Shown: positions 26,512 through 37,113, counted from the stretch's first letter. The stretch is 64,000 nucleotides of DNA from CAYMUL01 sp964393605 (GCA_964393605.1 CAYMUL010000006.1:62001-126000), one strand, 5' to 3'. A program made the numbers and translations. Notes: a model not told the origin generated them from the letters alone.

Positions 26512-28142
26512 TATAAGAATAGCAAACGAACAATAAAAAGTGCGGCAAGAATTCCTGCTATATCTGCCAATATTCCCGCCGGCAGAGCGTGGCGCGTTTT
26601 CTTAATATTCACTGCACCGAAATAAACTGCCAATACATAAAAAGTTGTTTCAGTACTTCCATAAAAAGTTGAAACTAAAATTCCCAGAAATGAATCCGGT
26701 CCGTGAACGGAAATTATTTCTGCCATAATTCCAAGAGAACCGCTACCGGAAAGTGGACGCATCAACGCCATTGGCAATGCTTCAGCGGGCATCCCAACAA
26801 AATCTGTTATAGGTCTTAGAATATAAACTAGCCAATCCATTGCACCTCCGGAGCGAAAGATTCCGATTGCCATCAACATTGCAACAAGATATGGAATTAT
26901 TCTTACCGCGACGTTGAAACCTTCTTTTGCACCTTCGACGAATGATTCATAGACTTTTACTTTTTTCAAGAATCCAAATCCCACAAAAATAAAAATTAGA
27001 AATGGAATAGCGAGAGTGGATACAAGTTGAATTGTTTGTTTCAAAAAATCTGCGTTCAACGAAGGCAATGAATTTCCCAGTACGGCAAAAACTCCGGTTA
27101 GATAAAGGATGAGGATGGATAGTATTACGCCGAAGATTTTTAATAATGTCTTCAAATTGCTTTTGAAAAAATTTATAAACGAAAAATTTGGTATGGAAAA
27201 TTTTTCAAAAATTTTTGCTGCAGTGATTGCAACAGTAGTGGCACACAGAGAACCGAACAATGCAGTACCGATTATTACAGCAGGTTGAGTACTTCCCGCA
27301 CTGGCTCTGATTGCAATTGCAGTCGCGGGAATCAATGTTAGCCCGGCAGTGTTAATTGCCAAAAATGTACACATTGCATTAGAAGCCGTACCTTTTTCAG
27401 GATTGAGTTTATCAAGTTCTTCCATAGCTTTCAAACCAAATGGAGTTGCGGCATTTCCCAAACCTAAAAAGTTTGCGGAAATATTCATAATCATTGAACC
27501 CATTGCAGGATGTTCAGTCGGGACATCAGGAAACAAAAATTTTGTGATTGGTTTTAGCGCGCGCGCGATGTAAGTAATCAATCCGGCTTCTTCGGCTATT
27601 TTCATCACACCGAGCCAAAGAGCCATAATCCCGATTAAGCCGAGAGAAATATTAACCGCAGTTTCGGCGTAGCTTAATGCGGCATTTGTTATCTCTTTCA
27701 TTTTTATCAGAGAAACACTTTCCAATTTTACAGAGACGAGAAATTCGTTCGGCGCAATTTTGTTTTGAATGACAGCAACTCCACTGATGTCGTCATTCTT
27801 TCCGTTGACAGCCGCAATTTTTTTCCAAATCTCAGGAGAGTTTTCATTTATCTTGAAGAAGAGAGTCGCTTCTTTCAATTTATCGGCGAAAGAGATTTTT
27901 GCGTTTATAGAAACATCCTCTTCAACTTTTACATCGTAAAATTTTGAGAATGCGTTTTTATCAATCGTTAATGTTCCATCAAAAGATTTATTCTTTTCTA
28001 ACCCATTTTCATCGCTTGGCGTGAATGAAGCCTGAAAAGAATTTTCGTTTCGATATTTATTACTCGTCGAATCGGAAATATCCGAAGAGAGAGCCGCCGT
28101 AAGCCCAAGAATTATAAGCCCGAGCCATACATAGTTCAACAT
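26511..28142 (-). CDS. SpmA-SpmB fusion (nucleoside-recognition/Gate-domain membrane protein)
   Basis: The 543-residue polytopic membrane protein combines an SpmA-like half and an SpmB-like half. The first has LGLIGIMALWLGVMKIAEEAGLI and MIMNISANFLGLGNAATPFGLKAM (~180-260). The second has FVEGAKEGFNVAVRIIPYLVAMLMAIGIFRSGG and the FYGSTETTFYVLAVYFG signature near 505. A soluble loop of ~120 residues sits after TM1. These domains were named from Bacillus spore-maturation proteins but are common in non-sporulating Bacteroidetes-type bacteria, where the transported ligand is unknown. Directly abuts the amidase gene upstream (no gap), suggesting an operon. Confidence 0.88.
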   Translation of the reverse strand: MLNYVWLGLIILGLTAALSSDISDSTSNKYRNENSFQASFTPSDENGLEKNKSFDGTLTIDKNAFSKFYDVKVEEDVSINAKISFADKLKEATLFFKINENSPEIWKKIAAVNGKNDDISGVAVIQNKIAPNEFLVSVKLESVSLIKMKEITNAALSYAETAVNISLGLIGIMALWLGVMKIAEEAGLITYIARALKPITKFLFPDVPTEHPAMGSMIMNISANFLGLGNAATPFGLKAMEELDKLNPEKGTASNAMCTFLAINTAGLTLIPATAIAIRASAGSTQPAVIIGTALFGSLCATTVAITAAKIFEKFSIPNFSFINFFKSNLKTLLKIFGVILSILILYLTGVFAVLGNSLPSLNADFLKQTIQLVSTLAIPFLIFIFVGFGFLKKVKVYESFVEGAKEGFNVAVRIIPYLVAMLMAIGIFRSGGAMDWLVYILRPITDFVGMPAEALPMALMRPLSGSGSLGIMAEIISVHGPDSFLGILVSTFYGSTETTFYVLAVYFGAVNIKKTRHALPAGILADIAGILAALFIVRLLFL

Positions 28143-29171
28143 TTAGTTCTCCTCTTTTAGTACATATTTTCTGTGGAAGGGAAGGGCGTGAATTCCCATT
28201 TTATTTGCCGCAATAATTCGTACAACAACTTCATCCGCCGCATGAATTCTTATCGCGAGTGTATTTGATTTTTTATCAAACAAAAAATCTTCCGACTCGG
28301 TTGAATCAACAAAAACGCGAATCGATCTTGTATCAATCCCGTTTGTATCTGCAAGAGCGAAACTGATTTCAAAATCAGCTCCAAATTTTTCTATCGATTG
28401 ATACTCAATTTGCGGTGCACCGATTTTATAATATCTACTCAACCCTCTAAAAATTCCCCATGCTTGAATTTTATTGAACTCCTCAAGTGCCAATCTTTCC
28501 TCTTCAAAGTGATGAGTGTGAAAACCACATTCAACAAGTACTGATGGAATTTCTGTTACACGCAGAACAGAAAAACCCGCGCCGGGATAAATGTTGTAAT
28601 CGGAATACGTACCATCAAACGAACCAAGACCGCCGGAATTTCTCATTGCGTAACTCAAATCGCGTTGAATAAAACGGGCAATATCTCTTTCTGATGGTTC
28701 ATGTTCGTAATCCGATTCTTTTGCATGATAATATGTCGAAGTATAATTAGTCCAGTTATCGCCTTCCTGCCCTGGTGCGTTGTGATGGATGCTCAGAAAA
28801 AAATCTGCACCGGTACGATTAGCCATGTAAGAACGTTCTTTCAAATCAACCGTCGTATCTTTATCTCGCGACATGATTACTTCAACTCCGGCTTGGGAAA
28901 GAAATTCACGAAGAAATAAACCGACGCGCAAATTAACATCTGCTTCGATAGCAAGCCCTTTTGCGCCTTTATTTCTGCGGTCTTCACCGCCATGACCGGG
29001 ATCAAGAAATATTTTTTTTCCGGTTAAATATGGTTTATGGGCATCAATAAATTTTTGAAATTTATCGTCATCCTTAAATTCAATCGGAACTTCGTAATAG
29101 ATTGGAACACTCGGCGTGCAACCAATAAAATAAACTGCCGCCAATAGGAAAAACAGAAATTTGATTTTCAT
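28143..29171 (-). CDS. N-acetylmuramoyl-L-alanine amidase (Amidase_3), lipoprotein
   Basis: The 342-residue protein has a lipoprotein signal (MKIKFLFFLLAAVYFIGC, Cys at the lipobox). Its zinc amidase domain has the metal ligands in IFLDPGHGGED (His), EADVNLRV (Glu) and FLSIHHNA (His), with the catalytic Glu in SVLVECGFHTHHFEE. A beta-rich C-terminal extension of ~90 residues follows. It cleaves the MurNAc-L-Ala bond in peptidoglycan, probably from the periplasmic face of a membrane. Adjacent to spmAB. Confidence 0.92.
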   Translation of the reverse strand: MKIKFLFFLLAAVYFIGCTPSVPIYYEVPIEFKDDDKFQKFIDAHKPYLTGKKIFLDPGHGGEDRRNKGAKGLAIEADVNLRVGLFLREFLSQAGVEVIMSRDKDTTVDLKERSYMANRTGADFFLSIHHNAPGQEGDNWTNYTSTYYHAKESDYEHEPSERDIARFIQRDLSYAMRNSGGLGSFDGTYSDYNIYPGAGFSVLRVTEIPSVLVECGFHTHHFEEERLALEEFNKIQAWGIFRGLSRYYKIGAPQIEYQSIEKFGADFEISFALADTNGIDTRSIRVFVDSTESEDFLFDKKSNTLAIRIHAADEVVVRIIAANKMGIHALPFHRKYVLKEEN

Positions 29172-29202
29172 TCACTTCTCGTTTTAATTTGAAAAAAAAT
29201 GT

Positions 29203-32200
29203 TTATACTAAAATACAACGATTTTTATCGTTCGAAAAAAAACAATCTTTACAATGTTCAAGTTTTTTTGTGAAATTATTTTTGCGAACCGCATTTACGA
29301 CCTGGAAAACTTCGTCAGAAAAATTGAGTGCTTCGGTTTGCGTGGTTGTAAATTCAACAGCGTGATCGGGAAATTCAAGAAAGATTATTGATGCACGAAT
29401 AGTTTTTACATTCGGAAAATATTTCGCAGCGAGCAGAGCATAAAATTTTAACTGTGTAAAATATCTACTCTGTTTTTTTTGTATCTCGCTCTTTTTAAGT
29501 TTGTCGGTTTTATAATCAATAAGCCAGATCGAATCTTCATCTATAATAATTCTATCGATGATTCCAAAAAGATAATAGTCTTTTTCTTTCAGATAAATCT
29601 GAAATTCTTTTTTATAATTTTCTTGTTTTATTATTTCACTGAAAATTTGACTGCTATAAAAAATATGCAAAATCTCTTTTAATCCGGTAGAAAAATTGTT
29701 GAAATCAATTTCTCCCAGATTATAAATCTCCGTTTGAGAAGGAAGCCAACCATCAATTTCATTTAGCTTCATTTCCAATTCTAATAATTTGTGGATTATC
29801 TCTCCGCGCAAAGCTGCCGAAATTTTGGTTTTGCGAGGTGTCTCGGAGCCGCTATTATCAATGGTATTCTCAAGATCGATGATTGCATCGTTGTCAATTA
29901 TTTTCCTACTTGTGAATTCAAGTAAAGGAGAATAACCGACTTCGTAAGTCAAAAAATATTTTGTTGGACATTCATTGAAAATTGCAACTTTTGTTGCCGA
30001 GATGATTTCTTCTTCCTGTTCATCCGACTTACTTTCGAGCTTCATCGAAAAAACGGGAATGTGTTGAATTGGCGTATCAGTAACTTTTGGTTCACAAAGA
30101 GTCTTTGTTATCGGAATCTCGAAATTCAAATTCAGTGTATCATTCTTTCCGGAAAAATTATTCCGCACTTCAACTTTCTGTTGGAGAATAAATTTATCTT
30201 CATTTTTAAAATCAATCGAGAGCGCATCGGATAGAAATCGAAGAAATGAATTTTTCTGCGGATCATTTTTAATTTTACCGCAAATGTATAATCTGTCTTC
30301 GGGACGAGTTGCGGCAACATAAAACAAACGTTTGTACTCGGCTATGGCTTTTTGTTTATCGATAAAATTGAATAGACTTAAAATTGGAGAAGAAGAATAT
30401 GGTTTAAATAAATCATTCTCATCAGGAATTTTAGTTAGAATACCGAAATCGAGATCAACCGCGACTGATTTAGCTTTCACGCTCTCAAGTCTGACGCATT
30501 CATTGGATGCGGCGATAAAAATATTTTGGAATTGCAAACCCTTCGCCTGATGTATCGTCATTATTTTTACGGTTTCGTCAGAGTCAAGTACAGCCGCCTG
30601 CCCTTCATCAATTTCTTTTTCAATTCCATCCTTCAAAAATTCAACGTAATCGTAAAGAGTTTTAGAACCTTGTTCAAAGAAGTTTCGGGAAATGGAAATG
30701 AACTTTTCAAAATTGGAAAGATTTAAAGTTCCGTCATGCCGCGCAGAATAAACTGAGAGAAAGTTTGTCTTCGAAGTTATAGCTCTCAAAACAGAAATAG
30801 GATCTTCAGCATTAATTTTTTCAGAAAAATCGTAGAGCAGAGAAAACGCGAATCTTGCTCTTTCATTTTCCACCGAAGCGTTTTTTAATTTTCCCCAAAA
30901 TGTTTCTCCCGGTTGCAACGAGATGGAATAAATTTCATTATCGGAAAGAAAGAAAAACGGGGAGCGAAGAATCCCGATCAATGCGATATCATTTTTATTG
31001 TTCAAGAAAAACGAGAAGAGATTGTAGATATCCATCACGAGTGGAACTTGATAGAAACCAATTCCGCCAACAATTGCGTAAGGAATATTTTTCTTCAATA
31101 GCTCCTTTTCAATTTGAATAAAGTGCTTTCGTTTCGGAGATAAAATTGCAATCGAATTGTAACTTATTTCTTTTTCATTATGAAGATGCAAAATTTTATT
31201 TGCAATCAATTCTGAGAAAGATTGTTCACCCTCTTCATCTGATATTAAAAATTCAATCTCACTTTCACCCTTGTCATTCTTGGCGCAAATCAATTCAGAG
31301 TGGCTGACTTCATTAAAGAGATCATTTGGAATTTCGAACAGCTTACTAAATATTTTGTTGTTGAAGCCGCAAATCTCTGGGCTCATTCTAAAACTTTCGG
31401 GAAGAGTTACGATTGCCTCTTTGTTTTCGTTCTTCTCAATCATTTCTTTTGTTTTTGAAAAAACTTCAAGCTCTGCTTCGCGGAAACGATAAATACTTTG
31501 CTTTTCATCTCCGACGACGAAAAGATTTCCAGCGCGAAGTTCATCGAGAATCGGAATGAAAATTTCGTACTGAATCATATTAGTATCTTGATATTCATCA
31601 ATCATCAAATACTTGAAACGATGAGAAAGATCCTTGCGCACAATTTCATTTGCAAGAAGTTGCGATGTTTTAATTAGCAAGTCTTCATAGTCAAGCATTC
31701 CGGAATCGTATTTTTTCTTCTCATACACGTCCAAAACTTTTTCGAAGAATTGCAGAATTTCTTTTTCAATTCGACATGCTTCAACATCAGTTTGCGAAAC
31801 ATTATTCCATGGTTCAATCAATCCGACAATTTCCGCCATTCGTTCAAGAATAAAAATTTCTTTTGTAAATCTGTCTGAATTAGCGGCAGAAAGGAATTCT
31901 TTACGCACTGAATTTTCTTTAGTGAAAAGTAGAAGAAGATTATTCTTTATAAGTTGAAGAAAACCAATCGATGTAAGTTCTTTATTCAGTTGCGAATGAA
32001 GAATAATTAACTGTTCTTTTTTTTCGCCGCGCATTGATGTTATTTCAAAAATTGAATTGAACGCTTCCACAAAAGTTGGAATTGAAGGTTCCAATATTTT
32101 ATTTAGTTGCTGCAAATAAGATTGATAAAGTTTTTCAACGATTTTATCCGGCTCATCTTTGTACAATCCGTACGCAAGAAAAATAATTTTATTTCGTTTT

Positions 32201-32742
32201 CCGAAAAGGTTTTTTAATTGAGATGAAAAAATTCTAACTGAACCAAAAAGACGAATTAATTTTTTTGCTGTTACGCTTGTTTTGGAATTTTCCAATTCAC
32301 TCTGAATAACTTCTTCAATACTCAAATCTATTAACTCATTACTTGTGTTTGCATCAATCGGGCTGAAAGCCGCATCAATAGCGGCTTCAACGGGATACTG
32401 ACGAAGCAAACTGGCGCAAAAAGCATGTATTGTAGAAATATTTGCCGAAACAAGTTGACGCCTTAGCGATTCAATTTTCTTTAGCGTGGACTGAGAAGAA
32501 TTTTTCTGTAGAACTTCATCAAGTGCGCTTGCAATTTTGTTGTAGAGTTCACTCGCCGCTTTTTCAGTAAAGGTTATCGCAGCAATTTCATTCAAAGAAA
32601 TATTTTCATTTAGAATTATATTGATAAATCTTTTTGTGAGAATAAAAGTTTTACCACTGCCGGCATTTGCGGTAACGGACAAATGTTTGCTGTAATCGAG
32701 AGCCCGTTTTTGATTAGCGGTTAAAGTGAGTGAATCGCTCAT
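29203..32742 (-). CDS. AddA/UvrD-type helicase-nuclease (double-strand break repair)
   Basis: This 1179-residue superfamily 1A helicase has motif I VTANAGSGKTFILTKRF near the N-terminus, AAITFTEKAASEL (Ia), LMIDEYQDTN (II), VVGDEKQSIYRFREA (III), VKIMTIHQAKGLQF (V) and RLFYVAATRPEDRL (VI). The C-terminal ~250 residues end in a PDDEXK nuclease with GIIDRIIID...WLIDYKTDK, the AddA/RecB-nuclease layout. It would resect double-strand breaks, normally with an AddB partner; no addB is adjacent. Its ATG overlaps the upstream kinase gene's stop by 4 bp. Confidence 0.88.
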   Translation of the reverse strand: MSDSLTLTANQKRALDYSKHLSVTANAGSGKTFILTKRFINIILNENISLNEIAAITFTEKAASELYNKIASALDEVLQKNSSQSTLKKIESLRRQLVSANISTIHAFCASLLRQYPVEAAIDAAFSPIDANTSNELIDLSIEEVIQSELENSKTSVTAKKLIRLFGSVRIFSSQLKNLFGKRNKIIFLAYGLYKDEPDKIVEKLYQSYLQQLNKILEPSIPTFVEAFNSIFEITSMRGEKKEQLIILHSQLNKELTSIGFLQLIKNNLLLLFTKENSVRKEFLSAANSDRFTKEIFILERMAEIVGLIEPWNNVSQTDVEACRIEKEILQFFEKVLDVYEKKKYDSGMLDYEDLLIKTSQLLANEIVRKDLSHRFKYLMIDEYQDTNMIQYEIFIPILDELRAGNLFVVGDEKQSIYRFREAELEVFSKTKEMIEKNENKEAIVTLPESFRMSPEICGFNNKIFSKLFEIPNDLFNEVSHSELICAKNDKGESEIEFLISDEEGEQSFSELIANKILHLHNEKEISYNSIAILSPKRKHFIQIEKELLKKNIPYAIVGGIGFYQVPLVMDIYNLFSFFLNNKNDIALIGILRSPFFFLSDNEIYSISLQPGETFWGKLKNASVENERARFAFSLLYDFSEKINAEDPISVLRAITSKTNFLSVYSARHDGTLNLSNFEKFISISRNFFEQGSKTLYDYVEFLKDGIEKEIDEGQAAVLDSDETVKIMTIHQAKGLQFQNIFIAASNECVRLESVKAKSVAVDLDFGILTKIPDENDLFKPYSSSPILSLFNFIDKQKAIAEYKRLFYVAATRPEDRLYICGKIKNDPQKNSFLRFLSDALSIDFKNEDKFILQQKVEVRNNFSGKNDTLNLNFEIPITKTLCEPKVTDTPIQHIPVFSMKLESKSDEQEEEIISATKVAIFNECPTKYFLTYEVGYSPLLEFTSRKIIDNDAIIDLENTIDNSGSETPRKTKISAALRGEIIHKLLELEMKLNEIDGWLPSQTEIYNLGEIDFNNFSTGLKEILHIFYSSQIFSEIIKQENYKKEFQIYLKEKDYYLFGIIDRIIIDEDSIWLIDYKTDKLKKSEIQKKQSRYFTQLKFYALLAAKYFPNVKTIRASIIFLEFPDHAVEFTTTQTEALNFSDEVFQVVNAVRKNNFTKKLEHCKDCFFSNDKNRCILV

Positions 32743-35700
32743 TTAAATTTAATCCTAAAAGTTGTGTCTCTATTTTCTGAGTGCAATAGTTCGATACTCC
32801 CATCGATGCTTTCCATATAACGTTTGGCGAGTTTCAATCCCAATCCCATACCCGATGCTTTGTTTGTAAAATTATGGAGAAAGATATTTTGTTGAACATC
32901 AGATTTGATGCCGGTGCCATTGTCGTTCACATCGACAATAATATTATTGTTTTCTTCAAAAAGATTAATCATAATTCTATCGGCAGATGCTTGCAGAGAA
33001 TTTCGGCAAAGATTCACGAACATCCTTCTCGTTTGGGAAAGATCACCATTTATATTTGTATTTTCGGTAGCGCAGGTAATCTCAATCGATAGTTTTTCAT
33101 CTTCATATAAAGTTTTTATTTCGCCGAGCAGTTGGCACAAATTAATTTTTTCAAGAGATAAACTCGGCATCCTTGCAAATTGAGAAAACTCAGAAGCGAT
33201 TTGATTTAGCGTTTCAATCTGATTTAAAATTGTTGTTGACACTTTCTCAAAGATTGAATCGAACTTTGCAGATTTATCTTTATACGCGATCATCAATTGC
33301 TGAATTGTAAGTTTCATCGGTGTGAGCGGATTTTTTATTTCATGCGCTATTTGTTTTGCCATTTCGCGCCATGCATTCTCGCGTTCAAGCTGACTAATTT
33401 CTTGCTGACTTTTTCTCAATTCGTTAGTCATGTAATTAAAACCTGAAATCAAATTTTTAATCTCGCCTGTATCCGAAGTTTTCAATTCAAAATTCAAATC
33501 TCCCATTGCAACAGATTGAGTTGCGCGTGTCAATTTTCTTATCGGTGTTGAAATCGTATTCGAAATAAAAGTGCTGAACACAAGTATTAGCACAATCGCG
33601 AATGAATAAACTCCGACTAAAAAAACATCAACTTCGATCGGCGAAAATGCAGTTTGAATTTTATTGAACACATTATCAACTACAAAAATATATTCATGAT
33701 TATTAATTAAAGTTTTGGAGAAGAAGGAATAATGTAAATTTTTATCATCGGTGTGAAAAAATTGTTTGCCATCTTTAATCACAAGCTCAACGAAGGAGGA
33801 AGGCAATAAAACCGACGGAAATAATGTAGCATAATAATATTGGTTATATGATGAAAAGAGTAAATCGGAATTATCATAAACCGAAAAATTTGTACCGAGT
33901 TCTTCGCTCGCTTTATGAAAGGCGGTTTCAAGCGGACGCTCGGGATTGCGGATTAACTGGTTTTGAATGTGTCGTTCAATCGAGACAACACTTTCTCGCA
34001 AACCAGACTTGTAAGTCTCCGTAATTTTTTCGGATGAATCGATTCTGTTGTAAGCCGCGAGCGCGATTATTGGAATCAGCGAAATTAAAATCAATGCCGC
34101 GAGAAGTTTAGTCCTGAAGCTGAGAAACAGTTGTAAAAATTCTTTTAGATTTATAATGATTGCGATTAAATAAAAAATCAAAATCAAAAAAGTATGAGCG
34201 ATAAATATTTTAAAGAAGTTGAATAGTATTAATGTAAAACTATTTCTCTTGATCGTTACCAAGTAGAACTCTTTCCTGTTTGAATCAGAAATATTATAAG
34301 CAAGTGATAAATAATTTTCGTCATTCGATTCCGATTCAATCCAATATTCAGTTGAGCCATCAAAAGAATTACGCATTACTTGATTTATAATCTCTCTGTT
34401 CGGAACAAATACTCCGCCGAGTATTTCAATACCGCCTTCATTTATCAAACTTATATTTAATTGCTTCGGTTGAATTACATCGGAAGGTTTATCAATAGCC
34501 GCTGCAAAGAGTATTGGAGCAGATTCCTTCAAGAATAATCTGTTCTCAATTTTTATAGTTAAGTTTAGATATCCGAGTAAAATATTTCGATCGATAACCG
34601 GAGTTAAGCCGGTTAAATATTTTTCTCCGTTTGGCGCAATTACTTCATTGATAATTATGTCGTCAATTTTTATTCCCGAAAAGAAAGAAGCAAAAAAATC
34701 GGTAGAATTTATTCCTTGCGAAAACCCGCCTACTACTTTTTTCGAACGGTCTAAAAAATAAATTGAATATGCCGTCGTTTGTCCGGAAAGTTTTAATTTT
34801 TGCAGAGCGATAAAACCGGCGGCATGAAATCGGTCGGCTTGTTGTAAAAATGTGCTCGATATTAGTTCATCATCTTTTAATGTTTCGAGTGATTCATTCA
34901 TTAAAAAATTATAGAATGAAATATTTGATCTTTTCAATTCAAGCGCAGTTGATACAAGAGAATTTTTTTCCATCTCGCCGTTGAAGTAATTAAGGTAGAG
35001 CGTTGAAACGAAAGAAGAAACAAAAAAATAAATCCCAAATTGTAAGAAAATTGTTCTACTATTAGTCGCCGCACTTTTAACCAAAAGAAAAAGCATAGCG
35101 ATAAAAACGAGATAATAATAGATTGGAAGTAATGGTTCATATTGATAAAAATAAAGTCCGACGAATGTGAAGACCGAAATCGAAGAAATGTATATTAGAT
35201 CAGATTTGTTAGAACTTTTAACATTAAAATATCGGGCTGTAAAAAGAAGGAGAGAAAGTAAAATTAATAAGAACGCAACTCCGCATAAAAGCAGAGTTCC
35301 GAGCATTGAAAAGTGTGAGAAGGGCGGAAATATTTCCGGCTCTTTGAAATAACGAAGTGTAGAATCAAAGATTACGCTCTTGCAAATTGCGGCGAAAGCG
35401 CGAACGCTGAGAGTCAGAAAAATTGAATTTAGTACAACTGCGAAAGCGAGAAAATATTTATTAGTTTTATTTTCAGAACCCTCCGTAAAAAAATATTTTC
35501 TGCTTTTCGAAAATGTTTGCAATGCGATTAAGAGGAAAAAGAAAGTGGTTACGAAAAAATCTATCGGTGAGCGTACTATTCCTTCCCCGAACTTGGATGA
35601 AAATAAATTTGGATCACTCAAATTTTCAGGAAGAAAAATATTAGGAATATTTGTGGCAAATAAAATTAACCGCCCGATGCCCAGATAAAGCATCAACATT

Positions 35701-36557
35701 AAAAGTTTTACAAACATGGAATTTAATATTTTATAATCTCGACGAAGAGACATTCCCAAAAGTAAATAAGCAAATACAATCAAAATACTTTGCGATGAAC
35801 TAAAAGTGTTTCGTAGCCGGTTTATCTCACTTTGCAATAAAGGATAGTTGATAATCATTAATCCGATTTTTTCCGAATTATTATTTGTCAACTCAAAAGC
35901 TGTTTCGGTTTGTGTTGCATATTTACTTTTATATGGTTCGAAAATAAAATCAATGTTTGTCGAAAATTTATTTGAGAGTGTTTCATCAAAATTTTCGATA
36001 CTAAATTTATCAGCAAGAAATTCTGCTTCACATTTTAATGGAATACCTACAAATATTTTAAAGATACCTTCTTCGAGGTTGAGTGTATCAACTACGCCTA
36101 AAAATGTAATCAAGTTCGAGTTGAAGAAAAACAACGAACCTGTTTTATAAAAATGATTGCTCAAATTTTCATCATAAAAATGAACAAGTTCATTCCATCC
36201 GACTAATTCACCCAAAGGATTGAAAAATGAAATTGAATAATTTGCATAATCGTTACTCAGTAATATTGAAAAGATTTTTTCGTTATCGTGGGCATCCGAT
36301 AAAATTGCTCTCAAACTATTTTTTAATTGTATTGAAGTTGAAAGGAGAGTAGCTTGTTTTTCATCAAATACTTTAACGGCTTTTTCTCTAATATCTTCAA
36401 CAAGGATTAGCCGTTCTTCTTTCCAATTTTCTTTAGTTGATTGAATTACTTTCGGCGAAATATAGCCGAGTAGAAATATCAACCCGATAGTAGTGAACAG
36501 AAGTGCAAAATGCCACTTGCCTTTGCGCATTTTTATTCTTTCGTAAAGAGTTTTCAT
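32739..36557 (-). CDS. Large NtrY-like membrane sensor histidine kinase (1272 aa)
   Basis: The start is set at the ATG at 36557, which overlaps the upstream gene's TGA (ATGA), rather than an ATG 96 bp further up inside that gene. The N-terminal TM is followed by a periplasmic sensor region, then a block of about eight TM helices, a second extracytoplasmic region and another TM pair. A HAMP (STPIRKLTRATQSVAMGDLN), a HisKA domain with H1072 in IAHEIKNPLTPMKL and a HATPase domain (NGTGI, ASGMGLGLKLAKR) follow. The H-box is of NtrY type. No response regulator is adjacent. The unusual length reflects two complete sensory membrane modules. Confidence 0.88.
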   Translation of the reverse strand: MKTLYERIKMRKGKWHFALLFTTIGLIFLLGYISPKVIQSTKENWKEERLILVEDIREKAVKVFDEKQATLLSTSIQLKNSLRAILSDAHDNEKIFSILLSNDYANYSISFFNPLGELVGWNELVHFYDENLSNHFYKTGSLFFFNSNLITFLGVVDTLNLEEGIFKIFVGIPLKCEAEFLADKFSIENFDETLSNKFSTNIDFIFEPYKSKYATQTETAFELTNNNSEKIGLMIINYPLLQSEINRLRNTFSSSQSILIVFAYLLLGMSLRRDYKILNSMFVKLLMLMLYLGIGRLILFATNIPNIFLPENLSDPNLFSSKFGEGIVRSPIDFFVTTFFFLLIALQTFSKSRKYFFTEGSENKTNKYFLAFAVVLNSIFLTLSVRAFAAICKSVIFDSTLRYFKEPEIFPPFSHFSMLGTLLLCGVAFLLILLSLLLFTARYFNVKSSNKSDLIYISSISVFTFVGLYFYQYEPLLPIYYYLVFIAMLFLLVKSAATNSRTIFLQFGIYFFVSSFVSTLYLNYFNGEMEKNSLVSTALELKRSNISFYNFLMNESLETLKDDELISSTFLQQADRFHAAGFIALQKLKLSGQTTAYSIYFLDRSKKVVGGFSQGINSTDFFASFFSGIKIDDIIINEVIAPNGEKYLTGLTPVIDRNILLGYLNLTIKIENRLFLKESAPILFAAAIDKPSDVIQPKQLNISLINEGGIEILGGVFVPNREIINQVMRNSFDGSTEYWIESESNDENYLSLAYNISDSNRKEFYLVTIKRNSFTLILFNFFKIFIAHTFLILIFYLIAIIINLKEFLQLFLSFRTKLLAALILISLIPIIALAAYNRIDSSEKITETYKSGLRESVVSIERHIQNQLIRNPERPLETAFHKASEELGTNFSVYDNSDLLFSSYNQYYYATLFPSVLLPSSFVELVIKDGKQFFHTDDKNLHYSFFSKTLINNHEYIFVVDNVFNKIQTAFSPIEVDVFLVGVYSFAIVLILVFSTFISNTISTPIRKLTRATQSVAMGDLNFELKTSDTGEIKNLISGFNYMTNELRKSQQEISQLERENAWREMAKQIAHEIKNPLTPMKLTIQQLMIAYKDKSAKFDSIFEKVSTTILNQIETLNQIASEFSQFARMPSLSLEKINLCQLLGEIKTLYEDEKLSIEITCATENTNINGDLSQTRRMFVNLCRNSLQASADRIMINLFEENNNIIVDVNDNGTGIKSDVQQNIFLHNFTNKASGMGLGLKLAKRYMESIDGSIELLHSENRDTTFRIKFK

Positions 36558-37015
36558 CTGATTGTTATCTGTGAAATTCTCCACGATTGCCCCCACGCAT
36601 TCAATGAAATATAAATTTTTCCTTTGCTTCTTTTTCCCGAAGAGGAGTACCAAAATTCGCCGGTTGCGTATGGATTTTCTCCATCTTGAATCTTTGTGAA
36701 CGAAAAATTTTCAGGGCGCGTGATATTCAAAAAATCTTTTAAAACATAGAATGCTTGATTGGAAGTGTAATAACCGGAAACTCCGTTGAAGAGACTGAGA
36801 TAAATTTGTTTTCCAAACTGATCTGAAAAAATTTTTATTTCATTCTTGTTGAAGCCTTCTTCGATCTTTGAAAAGATAGTTTTGGGATCATCGCGATAAT
36901 AAAAAAAATTATCGCTCGAGAGTTTCTGCTCAAAAGTCAACTTCAGCCCCAAAAATAAAAGGGGAGAAATGATTAGAAACAATAAAATTCTTCTATTTAA
37001 AAGATGCATATTCAT
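36554..37015 (-). CDS. DUF4783-like exported protein
   Basis: The 153-residue protein has an N-terminal membrane or signal helix (~9-27). Its globular part resembles DUF4783/NTF2-like Bacteroidetes proteins: SKIEEGFNKNEIKIFSDQF, YYTSNQAFYVLKDFLN, and a final strand ending SWRISQITIR. The function of the family is unknown; a periplasmic ligand-binding role is possible. It is translationally coupled (ATGA) to the giant kinase downstream, so it may belong to the same sensing system. Confidence 0.65.
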   Translation of the reverse strand: MNMHLLNRRILLFLIISPLLFLGLKLTFEQKLSSDNFFYYRDDPKTIFSKIEEGFNKNEIKIFSDQFGKQIYLSLFNGVSGYYTSNQAFYVLKDFLNITRPENFSFTKIQDGENPYATGEFWYSSSGKRSKGKIYISLNAWGQSWRISQITIR

Positions 37016-37063
37016 TTAGTCGTAAATTTAAGGAGAATAGATTTGGGAAGCTATACAGAATAT

Positions 37064-37091
37064 AAAAAACCCCGTCCGAAATCGAACGGGG
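37064..37091 (-). terminator. Rho-independent terminator for the FN3 lipoprotein gene
   Basis: On the minus strand, an AGCCCCGT arm pairs with ACGGGG across 37070-37091, with inner CGA/TCG pairs, and is followed by TTTTTTATA. It lies about 20 bp downstream of the minus-strand gene ending at 37114. Confidence 0.8.
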
Positions 37092-37113
37092 CTGAAGGAT
37101 TATTGACCCACGA

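Noticed and set aside
36558..36653. Upstream ATG for the large kinase (1304 residues)
   Set aside because: It lies wholly inside the DUF4783-like gene; the ATG at 36557 overlaps that gene's stop in the common ATGA manner.
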